DNA of 35,248 nt from Gammaproteobacteria bacterium (GCA_016744065.1 JADGFA010000045.1:1-35248), one strand, 5' to 3'. Shown: positions 15,942 to 25,002, numbered from the stretch's first letter. The notes: generated from the sequence alone by a model not told the origin. Numbers and translations are program-made.

Positions 15942-16428
15942 TTATGTGAAATATTTTTAATGCTAATTGTTAAATATATAACATCGCAAAAATCCTGATT
16001 ATAGGTAAATAGATGGAAGCTCGGCTAACAGAGTTATACTCTTGCAGTATAAGACGTTATACAGCTAATATTCATACCTAGCAATAATATTTTATTCCAT
16101 ATTGAGACGCATTCTAAAAAACGTAAGTAAAGCACAAGCTTTACGAATGTCTCCTTATATTTGAACTTATGCACATTTAGTGAATTGCACTAAGATCCGA
16201 AATCCGGTGTTTATAGAATATAAGCAAACCCTAAATAACGGGGTATTTATTGCTAACATAATGTAGATGGATACTGGGAACCCACCCTCCAAATATCGCA
16301 ATTCCCTCTACGAGTACTGATATATAGACCTATTAGCGTTAATTGGTACATACTATGATATGTCCCTAATACCTCTCATTATTACTGCAAATATTATAAT
16401 TAATCTTTTTCTTTCAAGGAGACTTCAT
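15942..16428. other. 487-bp intergenic region
   Basis: No credible gene. It holds two small hairpins (GTATAA/TTATAC near 16050-16075; GTAAAGC/GCTTTAC near 16132-16149). The part 16268-16377 looks like a worn copy of the inverted-repeat element at 23502-23677, listed separately. Helicase and rhomboid genes point the same way, so the helicase promoter should be near its start, but it was not resolved. Confidence 0.4.
16268..16377. repeat. Degenerate copy of the GGGGTACTGGGGACATAT element
   Basis: The left side, GGATACTGGGAACCCACC, resembles GGGGTACTGGGGACATAT. The right side, GATATGTCCCTAATACCTC (16357-), resembles the opposite arm GATATGTCCCCAGTACCCC. The two ends face each other as in the intact copy at 23502-23677, with a shorter middle. 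Confidence 0.4.
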
Positions 16429-17994
16429 CTATGAAATAATTTCAGACTTCAACAATATTAGTTTTTTCTTTATCGGATTATCTTTTATATTAATCTGTTT
16501 TTGAATAAGCGTTTTAGCCTCATTTCTCATGTTTAAATAATGCATCATAAAATCTAATTCCATCAATACACATCGGTCATAATCTATATATTCACCATAA
16601 CGTTCATACGCATCTCTGACTAATAAATAAGCCACTTGATATTGTTGGCTCTCTTGAGCTATTCGAGCCAAGAGTAATACATTTATTGGATTGGCCAGTA
16701 CAAACTCTTCAGTGATAACCTGGCATTGTTCAACAATTAGTAAGGCTTTTGCATACTTACGCTGCTCTATTAATAAGTTAATCACTAACCGTCCTAAACA
16801 TAAGACTGTTAAGGAATCTCCCCATAGTTTCACTCGAACAAATAATTCTTCAAAGATGATAGGGCTAGCAGACTGTAATTCATAATCACTAAGTATCAGT
16901 ACAACTGCTTCACTATCTCTTCTGGTTCGTACTAAGTGATGAAGTTTTTCAAAGTATGCATCTTCAGTATGCTTAAACTGTTTAACTTGTTGTTTATGTT
17001 TAAACTCTTTACGACTAACTTGCACTGAACCAGTAGACTTATTTAAACTACGTTCTTCCTTCTGATATTCAATTTCATCATCTAACTCATCCTGTATGTC
17101 TTTCTTGCGATCATTAAACCAAGCATAACCAAGTATATAACCAGCGATACCACCACTAGCATGTGCAACAACATTAATGCCTCCGTAATCAGTACTACTG
17201 AACATCGTCCATACATCATCGCCTATATAGTACACGGCTAAGATCCAAGCAGGTATATAGAAGTGTTTATATGCGACAATAAGCCAGACAAATATCTTTA
17301 TACGAGCCATTGGCATAAGGTAAGCACTCATACCTATCATGCCCATTACTACACCAGACAAACCTAAACTTGGTAATGGCTCACTACTGGTAATTAGTAC
17401 GGATACTGCATAAGAAACACTAGTTACTAATGATATGGCAACTAATAAACCAAGATACTTTAACCTGTTACCTATAAGTATTTCTAAAGCAGGTGCAAAT
17501 GCAATAAAGAATACTAAGTTGAAAATAACATGTTCCCAATCGGCATGAGCTATTGCAGAAGTTATCATGGGTATTGGATTTAACTCATTTGGAAAGTGCA
17601 TCAACCTACTGTCTATACTGGTAGGTGTAACTAACTTCAACTCTTCTAGGTGGTGATGAAGGTAACTTATGACTTCATGTATTTGTACTGGCGTGTACTC
17701 ACCAACCTTACTAAGCTTTTCTTCATAAACTTCAAAGCCTTTGTGACTTTCCCTCTCATGAAGGTAATGTAATACTTCTAAGCATACCTTTTCATCTGTA
17801 ATAATGAAGTCTAGAGCATCTAGTGGTTTGGATGCAGTATAAACTGAGCTGCAGTATGTACTAATGTGATCGTATATCTCATCTTTATTCTCAGATTGAA
17901 GAAAATATGTGACTAAGCAAATAACAATAATCAAATAGGTTATATAAGGTCGCTTACCTAGCCTTAAATCTGTATCAACGGGAAGTATTAACAA
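16429..17994 (-). CDS. Rhomboid-family intramembrane serine protease
   Basis: A 521-aa membrane protease that cuts transmembrane segments of substrate proteins. One helix is at residues 18-32, then a soluble loop of about 100 residues, then the rhomboid core: H150...HVIFN (155-159), the nucleophile S213 in GLSG, and the catalytic H278 in AHASGG followed by GYILGYAWF. A C-terminal half of about 220 residues is soluble and helical and may be TPR-like. The start is a TTG at 17994 with GGAA just upstream. It could share a transcript with the genes at 18136-22533. The large extra domains are unusual for a bacterial rhomboid. The catalytic pair is intact. Confidence 0.88.
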   Translation of the reverse strand: MLILPVDTDLRLGKRPYITYLIIVICLVTYFLQSENKDEIYDHISTYCSSVYTASKPLDALDFIITDEKVCLEVLHYLHERESHKGFEVYEEKLSKVGEYTPVQIHEVISYLHHHLEELKLVTPTSIDSRLMHFPNELNPIPMITSAIAHADWEHVIFNLVFFIAFAPALEILIGNRLKYLGLLVAISLVTSVSYAVSVLITSSEPLPSLGLSGVVMGMIGMSAYLMPMARIKIFVWLIVAYKHFYIPAWILAVYYIGDDVWTMFSSTDYGGINVVAHASGGIAGYILGYAWFNDRKKDIQDELDDEIEYQKEERSLNKSTGSVQVSRKEFKHKQQVKQFKHTEDAYFEKLHHLVRTRRDSEAVVLILSDYELQSASPIIFEELFVRVKLWGDSLTVLCLGRLVINLLIEQRKYAKALLIVEQCQVITEEFVLANPINVLLLARIAQESQQYQVAYLLVRDAYERYGEYIDYDRCVLMELDFMMHYLNMRNEAKTLIQKQINIKDNPIKKKLILLKSEIIS

Positions 17995-18135
17995 GTTAGT
18001 TCCTATTATTAACTGCTAAGTAACTATAAACGTTAAAAACAATCGACCAGCACTTCTCTTTCACATTAATTTTATTCCAACCTATAATATATAGCGGTAT
18101 AAATACATATATTCCGATATCAGAATCCATAATAT

Positions 18136-18297
18136 TTAGTCTTGATTGCTATCATCTTCAAAATCGATAGTCAGTGTAATATTATCTGGTGCATTAGATG
18201 GTAACCCATTCCTCTTAATGTAAATTGAGGATACTGGTGCGTCAGGTTCGTTATTTGTATAAACATGAGTACCCTTAGTTGACTTGCTCCAATTCAT
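18136..18297 (-). CDS. Small conserved hypothetical protein
   Basis: A 53-aa protein (MNWSKSTKGTHVYTNNEPD...). It matches a short-protein pattern, remembered from many bacterial genomes and plasmids, with TKGTHVY, then SIYIKRNGLP, then P-x-x-I-x-x-x-I and an acidic end. No function is known. I chose the ATG at 18297 because the preceding small frame ends one base before it and GGAAAAG lies 9 nt upstream; the frame itself stays open to 18333. Coupling to the upstream frame is likely. Confidence 0.55.
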   Translation of the reverse strand: MNWSKSTKGTHVYTNNEPDAPVSSIYIKRNGLPSNAPDNITLTIDFEDDSNQD

Positions 18298-18298
18298 T

Positions 18299-18477
18299 TT
18301 AATTGTCTTTTCCATTATTGATAGCATCCTCATTTTTTAAAGGTAGTGATTCTGTGAATTTTTCTAATTTATATTGCTTTTTATTAATAGTGTCTTCAAA
18401 ATTGCAATACGCTCATTCATTTTCATCATTGCCTCAGACTGAACTTTTAATATTTCCAATAGTTCTTTATCGTTCAT
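18299..18477 (-). pseudogene. Small coiled-coil gene with a one-base frameshift
   Basis: The ATG at 18477 opens MNDKELLEILKVQSEAMMKM..., which stops at 18364 after 37 codons. The minus-one frame continues FEDTINKKQYKLEKFTESLP... and ends at 18299, one base before the next gene. Adding one T to the T-run read from 18398-18401 joins them into a 59-residue helical protein. It may be a pseudogene, a sequencing error in the homopolymer, or two separate short ORFs. Confidence 0.45.
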
Positions 18478-18500
18478 CTATTTATTCCAGATTTATATAA

Positions 18501-19607
18501 TTAGTTAAGTCCTAAACGTTTTTGTATATATTCTAAAAGGTACTTCTCACTATTGTGCTTTGTGCCATCATTTGACTGAAAATGATAAAGGCAATCTGAT
18601 GGCAATCCATCTTTTCCTTCTTCAGTATGTATAATAGCAATATCTACTGATCTATAACCACTTGATATATTAAATCTCAAACCTAAATCATAATGATCTT
18701 CATTAGGTAGATAATGTGTACATAATATGCTTCGTTTTTTATTTATAATTGTATTTTTTAGTGGCTCTATAAGTTTCAAAAAACGCTGATCATCTGATCG
18801 TAAAGGACAGAGCAAGCCTTTCCGCATAGCGGGCATTAATACAGCATTCTTTAATACAGCAGAATCATCTTTATTACACTGTTCTATTGTTATCAACCCA
18901 ATCCAGGGACCCGTATGAGAAATTGAATCGATATAGCTATCCCCCATAATTTTTATTTTATGCTCCTTTCCTTTAACTGTTAATATTATCTCATTACCCT
19001 TTATACTATCAGCCATTAAAAAGAAATAACCTGTTAAAGGTTCACTGTTTGTTTCGTTACATATCTCAACTTGTTCACAGCATTTTTTTACGCCATACGG
19101 GTGTGTAATAAAAAGATGTGAATATTCATCATAAATATCTCCCAGAACATTACTGACTACACTATTTAAATGTTCATACTGTACATTAATAGGTCGCCCA
19201 TATCCCCTGGCATGCAATGGCATTTGATTTAATTCAGATTGGTAAATAAGTTCATAAAGTAATTCGTGTAAATCAGGCTCTTTATCTTTTGAAACATGTT
19301 TTTTTGAAATGGCTGAATAAACAAATGGTTTTGATGAGAAAACACATTCTTCAGTATGATGGCCATGCCTGGTCATTCTGACAATATGGTAGCCATCATT
19401 TTTTCGACGGACATGCATAATGGGTGTGGCTTCAGGCTGGCAATCACATTGTAACCAGGTCTGTTCTTCCCAGCAGGTTTTGAGTAATTGATTGACTACA
19501 GAGGATGATTCACCAGTACGATACCATTGCTGGATGTGTTGCGTATCGTCTTCAGAATATTGATAGAAAGGTGCCTCAGCATCCTTGTATATACGAAATA
19601 ATCCCAT
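18501..19607 (-). CDS. Hypothetical protein with Cys/His motif (DUF1173-like)
   Basis: A 368-aa soluble protein. Near the N terminus is a possible zinc site: C54-x-C56 (LQCDCQP), then RHGHHTEEC with H84 and C88, followed by F. The region VRRKNDGYHIVRMTRHGHHTEECVF recalls DUF1173-type proteins of plasmids and integrative elements, but I am not certain. The C-terminal part (LLCPLRSDDQRFLKLIEPLKN...) has alternating strands and helices without a known catalytic motif. It lies 50 bp after the endonuclease fusion gene on the same strand and is probably part of that operon. Function unknown. Confidence 0.55.
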   Translation of the reverse strand: MGLFRIYKDAEAPFYQYSEDDTQHIQQWYRTGESSSVVNQLLKTCWEEQTWLQCDCQPEATPIMHVRRKNDGYHIVRMTRHGHHTEECVFSSKPFVYSAISKKHVSKDKEPDLHELLYELIYQSELNQMPLHARGYGRPINVQYEHLNSVVSNVLGDIYDEYSHLFITHPYGVKKCCEQVEICNETNSEPLTGYFFLMADSIKGNEIILTVKGKEHKIKIMGDSYIDSISHTGPWIGLITIEQCNKDDSAVLKNAVLMPAMRKGLLCPLRSDDQRFLKLIEPLKNTIINKKRSILCTHYLPNEDHYDLGLRFNISSGYRSVDIAIIHTEEGKDGLPSDCLYHFQSNDGTKHNSEKYLLEYIQKRLGLN

Positions 19608-19657
19608 TTCTAAGCCTGTACAATTTCTGTTTTACAAAAATAAGTATAACCCATGAT

Positions 19658-21562
19658 TTAAGGCGCTATAAAGGTGTTCAAGTTACCCTGAATTTTCAGA
19701 ATTTTTAAATTACGAGCTTGCTCCCAAGCATCAATTGGATCTTCCTTATTCCATGCTTTATATTTTTTTATTTCCTGTTTTGATAAGGTCATGCCATGTT
19801 GGTCATTCATATATAAATAACTACGTGCAATGTTTCCTCTAATATCCTGCTTGACCCGAGCACGCCTTTCTTTAAATATCACTTCAAACTCACAAGCGCC
19901 ATATTGTGTAGCGTTAGGAAGTTCAAAATCAAAACGATAATTACTGCGATCTGCGTTGAGCTCACCCACTGTAGGTACAAGGTTATGCATATCGGCCTGC
20001 ATAACCCGGTACTTCTTATTGACCTTGGTACAGCATCTTCTTCCCTTATATGATTTACCTTTACTAGTAACACAACTGGAATCACCATTGCGCCAGCAAG
20101 TAAATTGGCGACCGAAATTCTCTGCTGGTACAACATGTTCCCATTCGATACGTTTACTTCGTATATTCGGTTTACCTGATTTGAAATAAGGTAAACGGGG
20201 TTTATATCCACATGAAGTTTCATCTATCATGTCTTTTTTATCTTTATAATTATATGAGCAGCCACAATAGAATGTAGTCTGATTGTTCTGATAAATTTTA
20301 CGTAATTGTTTTTTTGATTTAGAAAATGATTCATTCTGACCTGCATATGAAACACTTGTGACCGCAATTAAAATTAAAATCAACAAGAGCCATAACAACA
20401 CGGATGTCCGTTCCCGTTTAAAATCAATAAATTCAATTTCACCTCTATCACTAAGAAAATCATTTGCATATTTCATCACATTGACGGCTTCATTATTTAA
20501 TGTGCCTGATTCATCCATTAAAGGTGTATTAATTAAATTCAATAATCCCTCAATATAGTTCGATTGTTTTTCTATTAATTTCTTTTGTTCATCCGTATAT
20601 TTATTAAAGTTTTTTCCTTTATTGGATATAATATTAATGGTTTGCTTATTACATTGTATGCATGCAACGTTGTGTCGTTCGATAACACTTGTTGCGCTCT
20701 CGATAAAACGCTCCAAGGATTCAAATTTTATAATCGCTTCATCAACGCTTTGGCTGTACTCAAGAGCTTCACTATAATTCTCATCAATTTTTTCTTTTTT
20801 ATCACTGAAATTAAAACTGCCCTTCCATATAAAATAAGAAATTGCAGGCACCAAAGCTAGACCACCCAATACCATTGTCCCAAAAGCGATTCCTCCTCCG
20901 CCTACAGCGAGTGCTCCACCACCCAACCAGGCTAAAGTAGCATTTGTTGCTGCAACACCTGATAAAGTGCCAATAGCCGTACCTGTCGATGCACTGCCTA
21001 ATAATGCAACTGTACCGTAAACAGCAGATGCACTTAATGCACCACCGGCAGATGCTACCGCACCATTTTTTATTAATCCTGCTGCAGATATCGAAGCTAC
21101 ATTCAAATCATCTAAAGATTGTTCAGTAAAGCTGAAGGCATTTTTACTGTCTTTAATTTCATTGTGTTCATAGGGTAAATTTTTAATCGTTCCCATTAAT
21201 GATGAAAACTCTGCCAATGTCGTACCAATGATATTTATTTTTACTTCGCCAAAACATTCAAGTGTTTTGTTCACCCTTATACGAGCTGGTTCTATTTTTT
21301 CATTCGCATTAACTATAATTTTTTTAATCTTGTCATTTTGCTTACTGATATATTTCATATCTGATATAGGTTTTGTCACAATCTCAGTAGCAGAGTTAAT
21401 CGCTGATGATGCGCTGTCTAATGCACTCTCGGCTATATTAATAACTGTTTCTTTACTGCTTTCAACTGTGACATCACTGATCTTTTCAGATGATGTCTTA
21501 TATGCCTTAAATAGCCGGGCCTTAATAAATCTAATACTCTGATATAATCTGTCTTTTATCAT
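19658..21562 (-). CDS. Glycine-zipper membrane protein fused to endonuclease I
   Basis: A 634-aa two-part protein. Residues 1-158 are helical. Residues 159-247 are a glycine/alanine-rich hydrophobic stretch (GGALAVGGGGIAFGTMVLGG) like a glycine zipper. A second helical part carries CIQC (301-304), and a strong membrane helix lies at 388-406. Residues 412-634 are a complete endonuclease I (EndA/Vvn, ββα-Me): TFYCGCSY, RIEWEHVVPAENFG (471-484) with the catalytic His, MHNLVPTVGELNADRSNY (525-542). Normal endonuclease I is a short secreted enzyme; here its signal-peptide-like segment is internal. The nuclease should face the periplasm. It overlaps the YcjF-like gene by 4 bp. The fusion is in one frame; an internal start at Met363 (MKYANDFLSDRG) cannot be excluded. 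Confidence 0.8.
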   Translation of the reverse strand: MIKDRLYQSIRFIKARLFKAYKTSSEKISDVTVESSKETVINIAESALDSASSAINSATEIVTKPISDMKYISKQNDKIKKIIVNANEKIEPARIRVNKTLECFGEVKINIIGTTLAEFSSLMGTIKNLPYEHNEIKDSKNAFSFTEQSLDDLNVASISAAGLIKNGAVASAGGALSASAVYGTVALLGSASTGTAIGTLSGVAATNATLAWLGGGALAVGGGGIAFGTMVLGGLALVPAISYFIWKGSFNFSDKKEKIDENYSEALEYSQSVDEAIIKFESLERFIESATSVIERHNVACIQCNKQTINIISNKGKNFNKYTDEQKKLIEKQSNYIEGLLNLINTPLMDESGTLNNEAVNVMKYANDFLSDRGEIEFIDFKRERTSVLLWLLLILILIAVTSVSYAGQNESFSKSKKQLRKIYQNNQTTFYCGCSYNYKDKKDMIDETSCGYKPRLPYFKSGKPNIRSKRIEWEHVVPAENFGRQFTCWRNGDSSCVTSKGKSYKGRRCCTKVNKKYRVMQADMHNLVPTVGELNADRSNYRFDFELPNATQYGACEFEVIFKERRARVKQDIRGNIARSYLYMNDQHGMTLSKQEIKKYKAWNKEDPIDAWEQARNLKILKIQGNLNTFIAP

Positions 21563-22533
21563 TTACTGATGCGCTCTTTAATATAGGCGAGGAATAAAGC
21601 TGACATTTGTCTATATGTACCTATTGATCCATCTGAAGCAAAAGGACGCGCACTTTGAATAAGTACATTTCCTATTCTTAGCATTAAAACGCCATTTCCA
21701 ATTCCCTGTGCGATTTTTACAGATATTTTTGATAGAAGTGTATTACCTAAAATATCATTGACTGAATCATCAGCATATTCAATCATTGCGGCTAGTGATG
21801 CATTCTGTAATATTTTTCGAGCGATGAGTAGCGACGTTATAAAATTAGTCCTAAACCCGTATATATTAAATATATTTTTCATCAATTTAGCCGATATAAA
21901 CATGACCGCAATTGAATCTAATGCAGAGCCTGGAGAAAACGCCGTAAATAAGGAAATATCTTTTGCACTTTTATATATTTGGTCGGTAGCTTGCTTATCT
22001 AGGTCATCAATAATTTCTTTTTTAATTTCTAAAAAAGGACTATGCACACTATTTGTTATTATTTTTGCTGTTAAATTTTGTACCTTTTCTTTTATATCGA
22101 TGTCAGGATGGGATTGATAATGATCGAGTATTTTTAGTGCGATTTTTCTTTGGTCTTCATACTCATCACTTTTAGCTGTTTCGCCTTGAATTTCAAATGC
22201 ATCTTTTAATGCCATGTAATGCTTTATTGTCAATCCAATATAAAGAACCAATGCACCGATTGCTATTGCGTATACAGCTAATAATAAATTAGCCACTACA
22301 TTGTGCGTTTCGGAAATACTTATATAAGATAAATAGGTATCAACAATAAAGTTTGTCACAATCAAAATAAATAGTGACGCAATAATCATTAATGTAACTG
22401 TTATTTTTCTTTGTTTGACTGGTAACGTGACTGAATCGTTGAGTTGATTTGAACTATCTTTTTCAATATCTTCGCTGATCTCATCGAGTTCACTGACTTG
22501 CAAACTGCCTAAATTCACATGATGTCTGGGCAT
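21559..22533 (-). CDS. YcjF-like DUF697 inner-membrane protein
   Basis: A 324-aa protein with two N-terminal membrane helices (TLMIIASLFILIVTNFIVDTY and VVANLLLAVYAIAIGALVLY) and a C-terminal DUF697/YcjF domain: FSPGSALDSIAVMFISAKLMKNIFNIYGF, then DDSVNDILG, KIAQGIGNGVLMLRIGNVLIQSARP. In E. coli, ycjF sits next to the GTPase-like ycjX; here no GTPase is seen and the partner is the endonuclease fusion, which overlaps it by 4 bp (ATGA). A shared membrane complex is inferred. It appears to be the first gene of a minus-strand operon. Confidence 0.8.
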   Translation of the reverse strand: MPRHHVNLGSLQVSELDEISEDIEKDSSNQLNDSVTLPVKQRKITVTLMIIASLFILIVTNFIVDTYLSYISISETHNVVANLLLAVYAIAIGALVLYIGLTIKHYMALKDAFEIQGETAKSDEYEDQRKIALKILDHYQSHPDIDIKEKVQNLTAKIITNSVHSPFLEIKKEIIDDLDKQATDQIYKSAKDISLFTAFSPGSALDSIAVMFISAKLMKNIFNIYGFRTNFITSLLIARKILQNASLAAMIEYADDSVNDILGNTLLSKISVKIAQGIGNGVLMLRIGNVLIQSARPFASDGSIGTYRQMSALFLAYIKERISK

Positions 22534-22869
22534 AGATTGTATCTCTATTGTTATTATTGCTTAATGTGCCATTAGACAATAACAACAGTTTACTGCGAAA
22601 TGGTCAATACATGGGTATTATGGACATCCTACCATTTGTAACACACCAGTCCTAAGTGATTGATTTTAATCCTTCGTTCGTTAAAATTACGTTATTATCG
22701 CAATAACCAATACCCTGCTGGAGACCCATTAGAGTGGAGTTATAGAACCCAGTGCGACATTAAGGGGTGGTACCAATACTTAATGCCCTGTAAAAGACCT
22801 TTTGTGGATGCACAAATCTGGCGGGGGCCCCTCAGCACCCTTAAACGAAAACAAAAAAGGATATTAATC
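22534..22869. other. Intergenic between divergent genes
   Basis: A frame stays open from a TTG at 22660 into the next gene, but the ATG at 22870 is the better start, so this is treated as leader. At 22611-22642 the sequence GGGTATTATGGACATCC...TTTGTAAC resembles one arm of the element at 23502-23535 in the same orientation, so the gene downstream is flanked by related arms. Confidence 0.4.
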
Positions 22870-23463
22870 ATGGGCGATGTTCATACTTTTTTACCCCGGT
22901 TAACACTTAATGAGTTGTTGATTCATGATTTAATGGCAGCGGATTCACCTTGTTTCGCTCTTGGTTATGTTGAGGAAAGAGGCGAGATATGTGGTTTCAT
23001 AGCGTTAAGGCCCGATGAACCTATTCCATCAAGTTCAACACAAAAAGGATTTCGATTTGGACATTCCGTACTAGAATGTGACGATAGTTATGTACTTCAT
23101 TTCGCTTTTGATTTCTATGGCCACGCAACCTACCATGGCTTGGTTGCCCCTGGGAATCCCATCGTTCAGTCAGTGTTATCCACTATGATCGAAACCGAAG
23201 ACTATTTTTTCTTTGCCATAAATCCAGATCAAACTGTCACTGCATTTCGTTCACAATTGGAATGTTCAGATCTGACAGCACTAAAGACCAATAGGGATCA
23301 GTTTAAAGATGTAAGCTGTAGCCCAGAACAATATGAAAGGTCTTACAAATTCTTTGAAAAAAACCCTGATCCTCCTGGCCGTATCATGGAATGGGTCTGC
23401 AGAAATAATTGGGATTATTTAGATCTAAAGCAGTATCGGCTAGAACTTAATCCAAGATCATAG
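22870..23463 (+). CDS. Hypothetical soluble protein
   Basis: A 197-aa protein starting MGDVHTFLPRLT. It was not recognised. It has strands with ALGYVEERGEICGFIALRP, then VLHFAFDFYGHATYHGLVAPGNP, and a mixed C-terminal half ending in RIMEWVCRNNWDYLDLKQYRLELN. No signal peptide or membrane helix is seen. The ATG has AGGA about 8 nt upstream; the frame is open further back to a TTG at 22660 (267 aa). It sits alone between arms of a small inverted-repeat element, so it may have been moved with it. Confidence 0.6.
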   Translation: MGDVHTFLPRLTLNELLIHDLMAADSPCFALGYVEERGEICGFIALRPDEPIPSSSTQKGFRFGHSVLECDDSYVLHFAFDFYGHATYHGLVAPGNPIVQSVLSTMIETEDYFFFAINPDQTVTAFRSQLECSDLTALKTNRDQFKDVSCSPEQYERSYKFFEKNPDPPGRIMEWVCRNNWDYLDLKQYRLELNPRS

Positions 23464-23501
23464 TAGAGCAGGTGCGAAACCGTAAATTTCTAATCAAATA
23501 T

Positions 23502-23677
23502 GGGGTACTGGGGACATATCGTCCGCATGTAACAATTATCGCTGAAAGCACCGCCATATAGGGGCTACAGAGGGCACTTACTTTTTTAGCAATTATTTAT
23601 AATCATGTTTTGTAGGGCTGAAAATCAACGACTTACACTGATTTTGTTACTTCCAGACGATATGTCCCCAGTACCCC
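23502..23677. repeat. 176-bp MITE-like element
   Basis: Perfect 22-bp outer arms, 23502-23523 and 23656-23677 (each beginning GGGGTACTGGGGACATAT on its own strand), followed inward by a second pair GTAACAA/TTGTTAC. There is no coding capacity. The 18-bp GGGGTACTGGGGACATAT occurs again at 33148-33165, and worn copies are at 16268-16377 and 22611-22642. A partner transposase was not found in the window. Confidence 0.7.
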
Positions 23678-23717
23678 TCTATTCGAATTTTAGATTAATG
23701 AGCCTTTAGTTTTTTAC

Positions 23718-23927
23718 CTATTGTATGGCTCCCTTAATTATTCCATCAGCTGTTGATCTTGATATCTTACAACAACGAGCAATACTAGAAATAGACATTT
23801 TGCGCCTTTCAAGTAGATCAAAAATAGCCACTATAAGCTCTTCTCTTGTCTCATACTTACCTGTAGCAAGCAATCTTCCTGGCCTTTTATTATTTATATT
23901 TTGATGAACATCGATAAGCCCAATCAT
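23718..23927 (-). CDS. Small helix-turn-helix protein
   Basis: A 69-aa protein with a C-terminal HTH: REELIVAIFDLLERRKMSISSIARCCKISRSTADGIIK (SISSIARCCKISRST is a typical two-helix recognition unit). The N terminus is basic (NNKRPGRLLATGKYET). Its ATG overlaps the kfrA stop by 4 bp, so it is translated together with kfrA and probably serves in the same regulatory or partition unit. Confidence 0.65.
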   Translation of the reverse strand: MIGLIDVHQNINNKRPGRLLATGKYETREELIVAIFDLLERRKMSISSIARCCKISRSTADGIIKGAIQ

Positions 23928-24913
23928 TTTTTCTTACCTGATTTAATGCTTGAAACAATCCCTTTCATTAATTTATCATTATCCTTACTAAACTCATTAA
24001 AGCAGGCATCTAATTGCTTAACTGTAATCTGATCTTTCAGCCCATTAACCAGTTCAGGTATCATCAAAACCTGTTCCATTATATGTCGTCCACTGTCTGA
24101 TACTCCTTTATCAACTTTAGACATTATCTCCATGAGGCCAATAATACGGATATCATGTGATTCATCTCTTGAAGTATTGTCATTAACAGATTGTTCAATA
24201 ATCTCACCAATATTACTTAATTCATCACTGATCACATGCAGCGTTTTATCCGATTCGACTTGATGACTTTCTGAATGTTTAAGTTGTTTCTTAACCAATT
24301 GATCATAGGATTGTGTTAGCAGCAATAACTTAGATTCAAGTGACTGGATCTGCTCATGATAACCCGACTCCCTCAATGCCGATGTTTTACCGTACTCGGC
24401 ACTCAATGCTTTATATTCATCGAATTGAGCCTTTGTGCTATTCGCCTGCTTGTCTCGTTCTTCGAGCTTCGTTTCTAATTCACGTACATCTAAATTACGG
24501 CCAACCAGTTGTGTATTTAATGATTCGATTTCTTCATGGGCAGCTGTCAGCTCTGTTACTGCTTGGTTGTATAGTTTTACCTGGTGATCACGCGCATCTT
24601 GCATGCATTGAAGTTCATCTTGTAATTTGGCCAACGCTTCATCTGTTTTAAATTGAACCGCTTCAGATTCTTTTGCTGTTTGTGCCTGTATGGTTGTCCA
24701 AAGTGTTTTTAATCCCTCTGGCATCTCACTCGATAGTCCTAAGCCATTATCCAATTCCATGATGACTTCATCTCTAAGGCGTTTCACCCGATTTTGTGAG
24801 CCACCCCCTATATAGGTTTGAAGCGCATTAATGCCAGGCGTCATCTTACCCTGACTTCTAAAGTGCAGCACCGCTGTGTGTATGTCTTCTTTGCTAACTT
24901 CTAATTCAGGCAT
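23924..24913 (-). CDS. kfrA: KfrA-family DNA-binding coiled-coil protein
   Basis: A 329-aa protein. The KfrA_N-type DNA-binding domain is N-terminal: DIHTAVLHFRSQGKMTPGINALQTYIGGGSQNRVKRLRDEV (the GGGS-x-N-x-V motif is characteristic). A long coiled coil follows (about residues 70-215), then a helical tail ending in a lysine run. On IncP and related plasmids KfrA is a repressor of its own gene that also helps partition. It faces the 177-aa and recombinase genes across a very AT-rich, palindrome-bearing region, which is likely its operator. It points to plasmid or integrative-element ancestry for this segment. Confidence 0.82.
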   Translation of the reverse strand: MPELEVSKEDIHTAVLHFRSQGKMTPGINALQTYIGGGSQNRVKRLRDEVIMELDNGLGLSSEMPEGLKTLWTTIQAQTAKESEAVQFKTDEALAKLQDELQCMQDARDHQVKLYNQAVTELTAAHEEIESLNTQLVGRNLDVRELETKLEERDKQANSTKAQFDEYKALSAEYGKTSALRESGYHEQIQSLESKLLLLTQSYDQLVKKQLKHSESHQVESDKTLHVISDELSNIGEIIEQSVNDNTSRDESHDIRIIGLMEIMSKVDKGVSDSGRHIMEQVLMIPELVNGLKDQITVKQLDACFNEFSKDNDKLMKGIVSSIKSGKKK

Positions 24914-24950
24914 CGTGGATTTCTAATCAATAATATTTAACATAACCTTA

Positions 24951-25002
24951 TTATACATGTATAACCATATATGTATATAGCCTATATAAACATATATATA
25001 AA
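24951..25002. promoter_or_regulatory. Palindromic AT-rich region before kfrA
   Basis: A perfect 14-bp palindrome, TTATACATGTATAA (24951-24964), is followed by further TATATG/CATATA repeats up to about 25002. The place between divergent kfrA and the 177-aa gene suggests KfrA operators. Binding is inferred. Confidence 0.5.

Noticed and set aside
22660..22869. N-terminal extension of the 197-aa gene from a TTG start
   Set aside because: No Shine-Dalgarno at the TTG, and the ATG at 22870 has AGGA at a good distance.
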